Below, one piece after another: positions 52,598 through 61,016 of a stretch of DNA of 64,000 nt; within the stretch, counting starts at the first letter, position 1; the number at the start of each line of letters is the position of its first letter. The stretch lies in assembly GCF_000022565.1 (NCBI RefSeq), contig NC_012483.1, positions 992,001 to 1,056,000 of the forward strand. Reading direction: 5' to 3'. A program made the translations under genes and the position numbers. The notes under the pieces were generated by a model that was not told the origin of the DNA, made no database searches, and saw only the letters and a program-made list of their open reading frames with translations. This DNA comes from Acidobacterium capsulatum ATCC 51196. Lineage in GTDB: Bacteria; Acidobacteriota; Terriglobia; Terriglobales; Acidobacteriaceae.

Positions 52598-55153
52598 TCA
52601 CTCCTCGCGTAAGACCTCGAGCGGCCTCTGCCCCAGAATCCGAAAGCTCGCGATCCATCCGGTAAATACGGCAAGCACCACGTTGGCTGCGATGGTCAGT
52701 ATGGATGCAGTGTAGCTATGCGCAAAAGGCACGTGCAGGCGCTTGAGCAAAATGCTCGACATGATTTGCGCAAACAGTACGCCCACCGTGCCAGCCAGCA
52801 GCCCCAGCACGGCAAACTCAATGCTGAAGACCAAAGCAACACGGCGGCGCGTGGCTCCCAGCGTCTTGAGCACAACCACTTCCCTGATGCGGCGAAAGCG
52901 CGTGCTGGCAATGCTCGAAGCAAGGATGACGAGTCCTGACAGGATGGAAAATGCCGCGAGAAAATGAATCACCACGGTGATCTGATCCACGATGTTGCTG
53001 ATCGTATCGAGAATATCGGCCACATTGACCACCGTGATCGTGGGATAAGCCGCGAAGAGCACTCGCTCCAGTTGCGGAATCTCACTCGGTTTCACGTGCA
53101 TGTCCGCATACCAGATCGCCGGCAGAGGCTTGAGCAGATGCGGTGGCAGCACATAGTCCGCACGCGAAAAAGCGTGGTTGCCTTTGGTCTTGAAAATAAC
53201 GGCGACATGCGTCGCGATGGTGGTGTCACCGGCTGAGAAAACAATGCTCGAGCCGGGATGCACCTTGAGACGCCGCGCGATGTATTCGTCGAGCGCAACC
53301 TCATCGGTGGTGTCGCTGGTCCACCACTTCCCCGCTGTCACTTCGGTATCCGGCAGCTGCTTCGCGCTCCACGTCATGCCTACCTCGCGCAGCAGATGCC
53401 TGGGATAGTGTTCGCTGGCGAGCGTCTTTTCTGGCACGCCGTCAATCGACTCAATGTAACCCTGCACAATCGGTACGGTTTCCAACTTGCCCAGAATGCC
53501 GGGCTGCGCCTCGACCAGATGCTTCAGACCCTGCAACTGATCACTTCCAATATCTACAAGAAAGACGTTCGGCAGTGACGGCGGAGCGTCCGCACGCAGC
53601 GACAGCACGATGGAGTGCTGCATGAGGAAGACGCTGAGGATCAGCATCACGCCCGCGCCCAGGGCGGCCAGTACGGCGCCCGACTGATTGCCTGGCCGGT
53701 AGAGATTCGCAAGTCCATGCCGCAGAGCAGAGGGCAGCTGCGCGCGCGTGCGCCTAAGCAACATGCGCAGCAGCCTCAGAAAGCCAGACGACAGCGCCAG
53801 CAGGAATGCGAGCAGCGACGCCAGGCAAATCGTGAACCAGCGGCCTACCAGCCAGGAGTCTGACAATGCCACCGCAATCCCGCCCAGACCGGCAAGAATC
53901 ACAAGGATGCTGAATAACTGCAGCCGGTTCTCCCGCAGCCAGCCGCGCCATCCCCGGCCGGCAAAGCCTGTTTCCACTGCACGCCGCAGCACCACCACCG
54001 GGCGAATCTTGCGCACATCGAGCAGCGGCGGCAAACAAAACAGCACGGTGGTCAGAATGCCGGTGCCAAAGGCCGCCAGCACAGGCCCGATCGGCAACGT
54101 CAGGGCTGGCTTCAAGGGCAGCAGCTTGCCAAAGACGGTGGGCAGCGCAAACTCAACGCCTACCCCCAGCAACACTCCCAGGAGCGCACCCGCAGCCCCC
54201 AGCAGAATGGTTTGTAACAGATAGATGCGCAAAATATCGCTCGACCGCGCACCAATTGACTTCATGATGGCGAGCACTTCAATACGCTGCTGCAGGTGCG
54301 CGCGCATCGCCATGCCCACGCCAATGGCCCCCAGCACCATGGCTACCAGGCAGATGAGACTGAGCAGTCCCGTGGCGTGATCGAGCCCTGCGGTCAGCGA
54401 GGGATTCGTCTCGCGATAATCCTCAACCTGCGCCTGCGGCAGAATCTGCTGCAGCTTCGCCTTGAGCGCGGCAATATTCGTCCCTTTAGGGACTTTGAAG
54501 AGGTAGCGCACAGACGCGCGGCTGCCCATCTGCACCAGGCCGGTCTCATCGAGCATGTGGCGCGTCATCATCACACGCGGACCAAAGCCTACGCCCGCGC
54601 TCAACCGGTCTGGTTCACTCACAATAACGGCTGCGATGCGGAAGAGTTTCCCGCCAATCTTCAACTGGTCTCCCACCTGCGCATGCAGGCGCACCAGCAG
54701 GTTGTCGTCCACCAGCACGGTGTGGTCGTTCAGCAGTTGCGGCAGCGGCCCGGCTGGCTTGAGCACCAGATTTCCGTAGAAGGGATATTTGCCCGGATCG
54801 ACGGCCTTGAGCGAAACCAGAATCGGCACCGGGTGCCCCACCGCCTGCGCCATGGACACAGTGCCCATCGTCTGCGTCATCTCAACACCGTGCTGCGCTA
54901 GCGCATTCATGGCACTCACCTGCGCGGGGCTCGCCGTGTGATAGAGACTGGCCGAAAGATCGGCGGCCATCAGCCCCCGTGCCTGCCCCAGCAAGGCACG
55001 CTGAAAGGACTGGCTGAAGCCGCGCACGCCGGTGAGCGCCGCCACTCCAATCGCAACCGAGAGCAGCACAAATAAAAACTTGGCTCGCGAGGCGCGCAGT
55101 TCGCGCATGCCAATGCGAAAGGCTGTGCTCCAGGGCAGCGCCGGTTTCATCAT
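52598..55153 (-). CDS. ybbP: ABC transporter permease YbbP-like (double FtsX)
   Basis: 851 residues with an N-terminal TM (RAKFLFVLLSVAIGVAAL), a large periplasmic domain (about 50-260), FtsX helices with AHLQQRIEVLAIMKSIGARS, a middle TM group, a second periplasmic region, and a C-terminal FtsX unit (RFRRIREVVVLKTLGATRRR). This matches the YbbP type of paired-permease protein. It overlaps the YbbA-like ATPase gene by ATGA and would form the transporter with it. Gene order with a divergent tesA matches the E. coli ybbP-ybbA-tesA arrangement. The role is probably in periplasmic lipid or lipoprotein handling. Confidence 0.92.
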   Translation of the reverse strand: MMKPALPWSTAFRIGMRELRASRAKFLFVLLSVAIGVAALTGVRGFSQSFQRALLGQARGLMAADLSASLYHTASPAQVSAMNALAQHGVEMTQTMGTVSMAQAVGHPVPILVSLKAVDPGKYPFYGNLVLKPAGPLPQLLNDHTVLVDDNLLVRLHAQVGDQLKIGGKLFRIAAVIVSEPDRLSAGVGFGPRVMMTRHMLDETGLVQMGSRASVRYLFKVPKGTNIAALKAKLQQILPQAQVEDYRETNPSLTAGLDHATGLLSLICLVAMVLGAIGVGMAMRAHLQQRIEVLAIMKSIGARSSDILRIYLLQTILLGAAGALLGVLLGVGVEFALPTVFGKLLPLKPALTLPIGPVLAAFGTGILTTVLFCLPPLLDVRKIRPVVVLRRAVETGFAGRGWRGWLRENRLQLFSILVILAGLGGIAVALSDSWLVGRWFTICLASLLAFLLALSSGFLRLLRMLLRRTRAQLPSALRHGLANLYRPGNQSGAVLAALGAGVMLILSVFLMQHSIVLSLRADAPPSLPNVFLVDIGSDQLQGLKHLVEAQPGILGKLETVPIVQGYIESIDGVPEKTLASEHYPRHLLREVGMTWSAKQLPDTEVTAGKWWTSDTTDEVALDEYIARRLKVHPGSSIVFSAGDTTIATHVAVIFKTKGNHAFSRADYVLPPHLLKPLPAIWYADMHVKPSEIPQLERVLFAAYPTITVVNVADILDTISNIVDQITVVIHFLAAFSILSGLVILASSIASTRFRRIREVVVLKTLGATRRRVALVFSIEFAVLGLLAGTVGVLFAQIMSSILLKRLHVPFAHSYTASILTIAANVVLAVFTGWIASFRILGQRPLEVLREE

Positions 55154-55833
55154 GCCTCCTCGGCGGCGAGCTGGTCGGCGACGACGACTCCGTCGCGCAT
55201 GTGAATCTGGCGGTCAGCCTGCGCCGCAATCTGCGGATCATGCGTCACCATCACGAGCGTCGTCGAGGAGTCGCGCTGCCGCGTCGTGAGCAGGTCCAGC
55301 ACATGCTTGCCATTCCGCGAGTCCAGATTGCCGGTGGGCTCATCGGCCAGCACAATCGGCGGATCGAGGACAAAGGCGCGCGCCAGCGCGACCCGCTGCT
55401 GCTCTCCGCCAGAGAGCTGCACAGGGTAGTGCTGCAGGCGGTCGCTCAGGCCTACGGCATCGAGCAGTTCCAGCGCCTTTCTGCGCCCGTTTCCGCTGGC
55501 ATTCAGTTCATACGGCAGCAGCACGTTTTCCAGCGCCGTCAGAGTAGGAATCAACTGGTACGACTGAAAGACAAATCCAATCTTGCGCCCCCGCACCTCG
55601 GCCAGCTTGTCTTCGGCCAGATGGGCAATCGAGACGCCGTCAAGAATCACATCGCCTTCGCTCGGCGAATCCAGTCCGGCCAGCAATCCCAGCAGTGTGC
55701 TCTTGCCGCTGCCAGAGGCGCCCATGATGGCTACAAACTGCCCCTGTGGCACCGTGAAATCAATGCCACGCAAAATCTCCACCGTCCGCGCGCCGTTCCG
55801 GATGGATTTTCTGAGCCCTCGCACTTCAATCAT
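55150..55833 (-). CDS. ybbA: ABC transporter ATP-binding protein YbbA-like
   Basis: 227 residues. Walker A GASGSGKST, Q-loop region VFQSYQLIPTLTALENVLLP, signature LSGGEQQR, Walker B PIVLADEPTGNLDS and H-loop VMVTHDPQ are all intact. It belongs to the LolD/MacB/YbbA group. It is the first gene of a two-gene operon with the permease, divergent from tesA with 49 bases between start codons. Confidence 0.95.
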   Translation of the reverse strand: MIEVRGLRKSIRNGARTVEILRGIDFTVPQGQFVAIMGASGSGKSTLLGLLAGLDSPSEGDVILDGVSIAHLAEDKLAEVRGRKIGFVFQSYQLIPTLTALENVLLPYELNASGNGRRKALELLDAVGLSDRLQHYPVQLSGGEQQRVALARAFVLDPPIVLADEPTGNLDSRNGKHVLDLLTTRQRDSSTTLVMVTHDPQIAAQADRQIHMRDGVVVADQLAAEEA

Positions 55834-55882
55834 CGTTTTCCCCTGCCCCCTGCGTTTACCCTGCGATTGCTACACTGAGTGC

Positions 55883-56518
55883 GTGAACCGTCGCCGACTA
55901 CGCTTCTGGCTGCTGCTCGTCTGCTTTGCCATCAGTCTTTCCAGTATTGCCCGCGCCGCCGCCCATGAGCCGCTGGTGGTGTGTTTTGGAGACAGCATCA
56001 CCGCCGGTCACGGACTCGACCCAAGCCAAGCCTATCCTGTTTTCCTGCAGCATGACCTGGCCTCGCGCGGATATCACTACCGCGTCATCAACGCCGGCGT
56101 GAGCGGCAACACCACCAAAGACGCACTCGACCGCCTGCCGCGCGTGCTCGGGCTGCATCCGGCGGCCGTCATCGTCGAGTTCGGCGGCAACGACGGGCTG
56201 CGCGGCTTTCCGCTGAATGTGACCGAGCGCAACCTCGGCACGCTGGTGGGCCGCCTGCGCGCCGCGCACATTCCCGTGCTGCTGGCCGGCATCACGCTGC
56301 CGCCCAACTACGGCCAAGACTACATTCATCAATTCGATGAAATGTACCGCCGCGTGGCTCAGAAATATCACGTGCCTTTGCTGCCCATGCTCTACGCAGG
56401 CATCTACAACCTGCCCGGAACCATCCAGCCGGACGGCATTCACCCCACGGCCAAGGGCTCGCGGCTCATCGCCCAGCACCTGCTGCCGCTGCTGCTGCCC
56501 CTGCTGCACCGGAAATGA
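55883..56518 (+). CDS. tesA: TesA-like SGNH lysophospholipase/arylesterase
   Basis: About 211 residues from GTG 55883 (VNRRRLRFWLLLVCF, signal peptide to ARAA); the open frame further upstream overlaps the divergent ATPase and is not used. SGNH blocks: block I VVCFGDSITAGHGLD (nucleophile Ser), block II Gly in NAGVSGNTT, block III VIVEFGGNDGLRG (Asn), block V PDGIHPTAKG (Asp and His). The enzyme is a periplasmic esterase/thioesterase. Divergence from ybbA-ybbP is conserved with distant bacteria, which suggests a shared function in lipid turnover. Confidence 0.93.
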   Translation: MNRRRLRFWLLLVCFAISLSSIARAAAHEPLVVCFGDSITAGHGLDPSQAYPVFLQHDLASRGYHYRVINAGVSGNTTKDALDRLPRVLGLHPAAVIVEFGGNDGLRGFPLNVTERNLGTLVGRLRAAHIPVLLAGITLPPNYGQDYIHQFDEMYRRVAQKYHVPLLPMLYAGIYNLPGTIQPDGIHPTAKGSRLIAQHLLPLLLPLLHRK

Positions 56519-56548
56519 AAGCACGGAACTAAAGGCAGAAAAACAGCG

Positions 56549-57424
56549 TCACCCCAGCACGGCCACCGGCTGAAAGAGCGTGCCCGCCACGCGCCGGCCA
56601 ATCGCAATCAGGTCGCGCTGGCCGACAAAGATACGCACCATCGGAGCCGTCGAGAAATCCGGCAGATTGACCTGCATGCCGTTGCGCAAACGGCCCGCTG
56701 TCTGCAGGTCCGTGGTCACGGCCGGCATCTCGGGCAAAATGGCGCGAGGATGCGGCATGCGCGCTTCCAGTTCCTTCGCGGCGGCCAGACATTCGATCTC
56801 ATCGAGTGGTAGGGCCTCAGCCAGTGTGAACGCACCCGCCGCCGTACGGCGCAGGCTGGCCAGGTGCGCTCCGCAACCGGCAGCCGCGCCTAACTCATGC
56901 GCCACCGAACGCACATAACCTCCGGCCGAGACCTGCATGCGAAAGGCCGCCGTGTCTTCGGCGAGAGACTCCAGCACAAACTCATGAATGGTCACTGGAA
57001 CGGCGCGCAGTTGCGGCGTCTCGCCCGCGCGCGCGGCTTTGTAGGCGGGCTGTCCCCCAATTTTCTTTGCGGAAAATGGCGGCGGCATCTGCTCGATCTG
57101 CCCCTGAAAGCGCGCGGCCAGGGCTCGCAACTCCTCAAGAGAATGCGTCAGTGGCCGCGGCTCGCTTGAGGGCTGCCCTTCGGCGTCATACGTGTCGGTT
57201 GCGAAGCCGAAGCGTATGGTCCCGGTATAGGATTTTTCGCTGGAGCCAAAATATTGCGCCAGCCGCGTGAATTTGCCCAGCAGCAGCGGCAGCACGCCGG
57301 TTGCCATGGGGTCCAGCGTGCCGAGGTGGCCAATGGACTTCTCGCCCGTGGCCCGGCGCACGCGCGCCACCACGTCATGAGAGGTGATGCCCCCAGGTTT
57401 ATCGACAATCAAAAGCCCGTTCAC
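56549..57424 (-). CDS. truB: tRNA pseudouridine(55) synthase TruB
   Basis: About 291 residues from GTG 57424 (VNGLLIVDKPGGITSHDVV). The frame is open to TTG 57490, but a strong terminator-like hairpin (57453-57475) lies in that extension, so the GTG is preferred. Catalytic motif GHLGTLDPMATGVLPLLLG carries the nucleophile Asp. YTGTIRFGFATDTYDAEG, PPFSAKKIGGQPAYKAARAG and VSAGGYVRSVAHELG are typical. A C-terminal PUA-like part follows. It makes pseudouridine 55 in the T-loop of tRNA. Confidence 0.95.
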   Translation of the reverse strand: MNGLLIVDKPGGITSHDVVARVRRATGEKSIGHLGTLDPMATGVLPLLLGKFTRLAQYFGSSEKSYTGTIRFGFATDTYDAEGQPSSEPRPLTHSLEELRALAARFQGQIEQMPPPFSAKKIGGQPAYKAARAGETPQLRAVPVTIHEFVLESLAEDTAAFRMQVSAGGYVRSVAHELGAAAGCGAHLASLRRTAAGAFTLAEALPLDEIECLAAAKELEARMPHPRAILPEMPAVTTDLQTAGRLRNGMQVNLPDFSTAPMVRIFVGQRDLIAIGRRVAGTLFQPVAVLG

Positions 57425-57452
57425 TTGCCTCGCTTCCAACGGCAAAACAGAG

Positions 57453-57475
57453 CGGGCCGCACGCGGTGCGGCCCG
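57453..57475 (-). terminator. Terminator hairpin after folE
   Basis: A 10-bp GC-rich stem (CGGGCCGCAC and GTGCGGCCCG) with a 3-base loop. On the minus strand it is followed by CTCTGTTTTG. It lies between folE and truB and ends the pterin operon transcript. Confidence 0.85.
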
Positions 57476-57532
57476 GCTCAGATGCCTCAACTTTTAAAAT
57501 GTGCAGAACGCAGGTGCGCCCGCCTGATCGTA

Positions 57533-58180
57533 TCAGAGTTGCTGGTAGCTGCGGTCGCGCACCAGCGAGAGAAACTCGCCGCGGGTGTTCTGCTGCTGAA
57601 AGACGCCCAGCATGGCTGAGGTCACGGTCGAGGAGTTCTGCTTCTCCACTCCGCGCATCATCATGCACAGGTGGCGGGCCTCTATCACCACGCCCACGCC
57701 CTGGGGATTGATCGCATCCTGAATCGCCTCGGCAATCTGACGTGTCATGCGCTCCTGCACCTGCAGACGGCGGGCAAACACCTCTACCAGGCGCGGAATC
57801 TTGCTCAGGCCCACCACCTTGCCGTTCGGAATGTAGGCAACATGCACGCGGCCAAAGAAAGGCAGCATGTGGTGCTCGCACAGCGAGAACATCTCGATGT
57901 CCTTCACCAGCACCATCTCGTCGTAGTCCACGTCAAAGAGTGCTCCCTGCAAAATGCCGGCGGGCTCCTGATGGTAGCCCTGCGTGAGATATTTCATCGC
58001 CTTTTCCACGCGCTCGGGGGTGCGCAGCAGGCCGTCGCGGGTGGGGTCTTCGTCGTAACGGCGCAGCAGCTCGGCGTAAATCTCCTGCGTGGAATACTTC
58101 TCGAGAGCGGGAGGAACGGATCCGGAGTTGCGGGAGAGTTTGTCCTGCAGCGATATGGTTGCCATGGGTCCTCGTTTCAT
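57533..58180 (-). CDS. folE: GTP cyclohydrolase I
   Basis: 215 residues. Zinc and active-site motifs: [20 protein letters not shown] (Cys and His-His), [34 protein letters not shown], and [20 protein letters not shown] with the second Cys ligand. It converts GTP to 7,8-dihydroneopterin triphosphate, the first step to folate, queuosine or tetrahydropterin. ATG 58180 overlaps the preceding PTPS stop (ATGA); ATG 58165 with GAGG upstream is the alternative start. Third gene of the pterin cluster. Confidence 0.97.
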   Translation of the reverse strand: MKRGPMATISLQDKLSRNSGSVPPALEKYSTQEIYAELLRRYDEDPTRDGLLRTPERVEKAMKYLTQGYHQEPAGILQGALFDVDYDEMVLVKDIEMFSLCEHHMLPFFGRVHVAYIPNGKVVGLSKIPRLVEVFARRLQVQERMTRQIAEAIQDAINPQGVGVVIEARHLCMMMRGVEKQNSSTVTSAMLGVFQQQNTRGEFLSLVRDRSYQQL

Positions 58181-58617
58181 TTGCGCCCTGCCGTGCTGCC
58201 CGTACCGGGAGCGCTGTGTTCTATCTCAAAAAAGTTGTTGTTGGTCTCTTCGACCCGCACGGAAAAAATCTCGGCCTCGCGAAAGGCCTGCCGAATGCGC
58301 CGGTCGATTTCAATACAAAGATTCTCTGTGGTTGGAACCAACTTCTCAAAGCACGAAAGTAAGTTCAGGTTGGTGTGATCGAAAGGCTCCAGCACCTGTT
58401 CCCGCACGCAGGCATCCAGATCGACGAGATTGCACACCATGCCCGTATCCGGATCGACCGGGCCGCCGACCGTAATCTCCACCACGTAATTGTGCCCATG
58501 GCCGAACGGATGATTGCACTTGCCGTAGGTGGCGCGGTTCTCGGCCTCGCTCAACTCATCGGTATGCAACCGGTGCGAGGCGCTGAATCCGTAGCGGCGT
58601 CCGAAGTAGGCTTTCAT
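58177..58617 (-). CDS. 6-pyruvoyl-tetrahydropterin synthase/QueD-like paralogue 2
   Basis: 146 residues. Zinc and catalytic landmarks: [11 protein letters not shown] (first zinc His), [20 protein letters not shown] (catalytic Cys and two zinc His), PFDHTNLN, and [11 protein letters not shown] with the pterin-binding Glu. It acts on dihydroneopterin triphosphate from FolE, giving either 6-pyruvoyl-tetrahydropterin or 6-carboxy-tetrahydropterin. ATGA overlaps on both sides couple it to its paralogue and to folE. It has no Cys-to-Glu change of the folate-type PTPS-III. Confidence 0.9.
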   Translation of the reverse strand: MKAYFGRRYGFSASHRLHTDELSEAENRATYGKCNHPFGHGHNYVVEITVGGPVDPDTGMVCNLVDLDACVREQVLEPFDHTNLNLLSCFEKLVPTTENLCIEIDRRIRQAFREAEIFSVRVEETNNNFFEIEHSAPGTGSTAGRK

Positions 58618-59024
58618 GCTTCCCCGCGATATTCGGCAAAGAGATCGGGCATTTCATAGACCCGCACCTTATAGAGGCGCGCTCCGGGAATCTTGCCCTC
58701 CAGACGCTTCCAGATAGCGATGGCGATGTTCTCCGTTGTCGGAATCACGCTGCGGAATTCCGGCACCTCGTGGTTGAAATGACGGTGGTCATAGACCGAG
58801 ATCACTTCGCGCTCGATAACCTCTTTGAGCTGCTTCAGATCGACCACGAAGCCGGTGACGGCATCCACTTCGCCAGCCACCGTGACCTCGAGCGTGTAAT
58901 TGTGACCATGGCCGTTTCGATTGGCGCATTTGCCAAAAGCCGCCACATTCTGGTCTTCGGTCCAGGCATCATTCCAATAAAAGTGAGCCGCGGAAAAATC
59001 TGCTTTTCTTGTGAGCAGGATCAT
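58614..59024 (-). CDS. 6-pyruvoyl-tetrahydropterin synthase/QueD-like paralogue 1
   Basis: About 136 residues from ATG 59024 (MILLTRKADF), with AGGGAA five bases upstream; the longer frame has no better signal. FSAAHFYWND, FGKCANRNGHGHNYTLEVTV (catalytic Cys and zinc His), YDHRHFNHEVPEF and IPTTENIAIAIW show a complete PTPS fold. It differs clearly from the adjacent paralogue, so the two probably divide labour, for example queuosine versus tetrahydrobiopterin-type cofactor. First gene of the three-gene pterin operon. Confidence 0.9.
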   Translation of the reverse strand: MILLTRKADFSAAHFYWNDAWTEDQNVAAFGKCANRNGHGHNYTLEVTVAGEVDAVTGFVVDLKQLKEVIEREVISVYDHRHFNHEVPEFRSVIPTTENIAIAIWKRLEGKIPGARLYKVRVYEMPDLFAEYRGEA

Positions 59025-59074
59025 AGGATTCCCTTGATTCTTACTGATGAGATGACCAGACGGCACATGCCGCT

Positions 59075-60163
59075 TCAGCGATTGGCGCTTTCGAGCGTAC
59101 GTCCCTTCCAGACCACACGCTTTTTGACCGTGTGATCAAACCAGCTTTGCCAGAGCATGGCGGCAAACAGAGGCAGCCCCACGGGGGCCAGCATACAGTC
59201 CTTTGCGGCAAAGTTGGAACGGCTCACGCGGCGGTAAAAGCGCAGCAGCGTGCGCAGCCAAAGCAGCAGAAAGACAGCCCAGTACCAGACATGCGGATTG
59301 AGCCGGTAAACCGCCCAGGCCCCAAATGGCAGGCCCAGCAGCAGCACCAGATCAAGCAGACGCCACGCCGCCAGCGCCAGCGCGTTGCCGAAGAGCAGCG
59401 CAAGGTTCTTCGTCCAGCCCTGCCACATGGCCTGAAAGTCGCGGTACATGTGAGCCGCCACGGCCTCCGGCGCATACCGGAAGCGCAGCCCCACCTTGCG
59501 CCGCTTGGCCAGGTTGGCGAGAGCCACGTCTTCGAGGACAAAATCCATTACAGCCGCATGGCCGCCGATCTTCTCATATGCTTCCCGGCGAACCAGCAGG
59601 AACTGCCCGTTGGCCGCGGCAGTGCGATGCGCCGGATCATTCACCTTGGCCGGGGGATAGGCGCTGGCCAGTTCGCTGAAAACCAGCGGCATCAGCGCGC
59701 GCTGCCAGAAACCATGCACGATCTGGCGCGGCGAGTAGGAGAGCATCTCCACGTGATGGCGCTCGGCCTCGGTGATGGCCAGGGAGAGATGCCCCGGCTC
59801 GTGCACCGTATCGGCGTCGGTAAAGAGCAGCCATTGGCCGCGGGCGGCCCGCACGCCCGCCATGCAGGCATTGGCCTTGCCGGTCCAGCCGGGCTCGGGC
59901 GGCGGTGCGTCGAGGACGGTGACTCCGGGGATGGCCGCCGCGAGCGCGCGCGTGCGGTCGGTGGACGCATCATTGACCAGCAGAATCTCCCACTCGCGGC
60001 CCAGATCCCAGCCGGGCTCCGACTGCACGGCCAGCGAGCGCAGGCAGGCCTCGATGCAGTCCTCTTCATTGCGCGCGGGCACGATGACCGAGAGCACCCG
60101 CGAGGGGGATGGTGCGGAATCGATATCCTGTTCTTTTTGAGGCTCTTCTTTTAGATCGGGCAC
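59075..60163 (-). CDS. Membrane family 2 glycosyltransferase (HpnB-like)
   Basis: 362 residues. GT2 fold: LSVIVPARNEEDCIEACLRS, EILLVNDASTDRTRALAA, WTGKANACMAGVRAARGQWL, then the DxD-type LLFTDADTVHEP, and DFVLEDVALANLAKRRKVGL with acceptor-binding Glu-Asp, and a Q-G-W motif (AMWQGWTKNL). Three or four TM helices follow at the C terminus. The layout resembles HpnB and cell-envelope lipid glycosyltransferases. The start is GTG 60163; a TATAAT (60174-60169 on this strand) lies five bases before it, suggesting a leaderless mRNA. The acceptor is unknown. Confidence 0.85.
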   Translation of the reverse strand: MPDLKEEPQKEQDIDSAPSPSRVLSVIVPARNEEDCIEACLRSLAVQSEPGWDLGREWEILLVNDASTDRTRALAAAIPGVTVLDAPPPEPGWTGKANACMAGVRAARGQWLLFTDADTVHEPGHLSLAITEAERHHVEMLSYSPRQIVHGFWQRALMPLVFSELASAYPPAKVNDPAHRTAAANGQFLLVRREAYEKIGGHAAVMDFVLEDVALANLAKRRKVGLRFRYAPEAVAAHMYRDFQAMWQGWTKNLALLFGNALALAAWRLLDLVLLLGLPFGAWAVYRLNPHVWYWAVFLLLWLRTLLRFYRRVSRSNFAAKDCMLAPVGLPLFAAMLWQSWFDHTVKKRVVWKGRTLESANR

Positions 60164-60191
60164 GCCTTATTATAGAAAGGTGAGGTTTCCC

Positions 60192-60704
60192 TTGCGGTTT
60201 CGCTTCTTTCAAGCGCTGCCTGCGCTGCTGGTTCTTCCCCTGGTGCTGGTCTGTGTTCTGGCGGGGGGCTGCAATGACAACACCCACCCGGGAGCGATTG
60301 GACACCCTGCCCCCAACTTCACCATTCATAACGGCGCCGAGACCGTGAGCCTGAAGCAGTACCGGGGCCATGTCGTGGTGCTGAACTTCTGGGCATCGTG
60401 GTGCCCGCCCTGCCTCGAAGAGTTTCCGTCGCTGATCAAGCTGCAACAGGAGATGCCGGACATCCGCGTGGTCGCGGTCAGCTTTGACACCGACAAGCAG
60501 GCCTATGACCAGTACCTGCTTCAGAACAGGATCGGCGGCATCACCACAGCGATTGATCCGACTCAGAAGACCAACCGGAAATTTGGCACGACCCGCCCCC
60601 CGGAGACCTACATCATCAACCGGAAGGGCGTGATTGTGCGCAAATTCATTGGGCCGCAGGATTGGACCAGCCCGGAGATTGTGAACTATCTGAAGGCGCT
60701 GTGA
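60192..60704 (+). CDS. TlpA-like thioredoxin-family protein, probable lipoprotein
   Basis: About 170 residues from TTG 60192, preceded by AAGGTGAGG at the right distance; GTG 60180 overlaps that SD. The hydrophobic N terminus ends in VLAGGCNDN, a lipobox-like site. The thioredoxin fold has redox motif WASWCPPCLEEFPSL, then VVAVSFDTDKQAYDQY and a cis-Pro region TRPPETYIINRKG. It is likely an envelope disulfide reductase, for example for cytochrome c maturation. Such a function would serve the multi-heme protein elsewhere in this window, but no direct link is seen. Confidence 0.9.
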   Translation: MRFRFFQALPALLVLPLVLVCVLAGGCNDNTHPGAIGHPAPNFTIHNGAETVSLKQYRGHVVVLNFWASWCPPCLEEFPSLIKLQQEMPDIRVVAVSFDTDKQAYDQYLLQNRIGGITTAIDPTQKTNRKFGTTRPPETYIINRKGVIVRKFIGPQDWTSPEIVNYLKAL

Positions 60705-60710
60705 GCCGCG

Positions 60711-60983
60711 CTACTGCGCGGGCGCGGCCTCGGCGGGAGCCGGTGGCGGCGGCGGGGCGACGAGGGGAATCTCTTCCACAATATCTATGCCCGAGCGGCG
60801 CAGAAGCTGCAGTACGACGGCCTTGTTGAGCCGGGTAGCGTCGTATTCCACGCGAATGGTCTTCGCGTTCTCATCGATCTTGATTCGCCGAACGCCGTAC
60901 ACCTGGCGAGCGGTGCCGAGGGCGGCCATGGCGGCCTCCGTCGGATGCATTTCGTACCGGTAGAGGACCTCAAGCTGCGTCAT
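60711..60983 (-). CDS. Small HMA-like (ferredoxin-fold) protein without CxxC, Pro/Ala tail
   Basis: 90 residues. The pattern of beta-alpha-beta elements (GTARQVYGVRRIKIDENAKT, TIRVEYDATRLNKAVVLQLL, SGIDIVEEI) is that of heavy-metal-associated domains, but the metal-binding CxxC loop is absent (the equivalent place reads RYEMHPTEA). A Pro/Ala-rich tail (PPPPPAPAEAAPAQ) ends the protein. It may be a non-metal-binding regulator or chaperone. Converges on the TlpA-like gene 6 bases away. Function unknown. Confidence 0.75.
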   Translation of the reverse strand: MTQLEVLYRYEMHPTEAAMAALGTARQVYGVRRIKIDENAKTIRVEYDATRLNKAVVLQLLRRSGIDIVEEIPLVAPPPPPAPAEAAPAQ

Positions 60984-61016
60984 GCCAACATCATAGCAGC
61001 GCCCGGGGCGGAAAAA

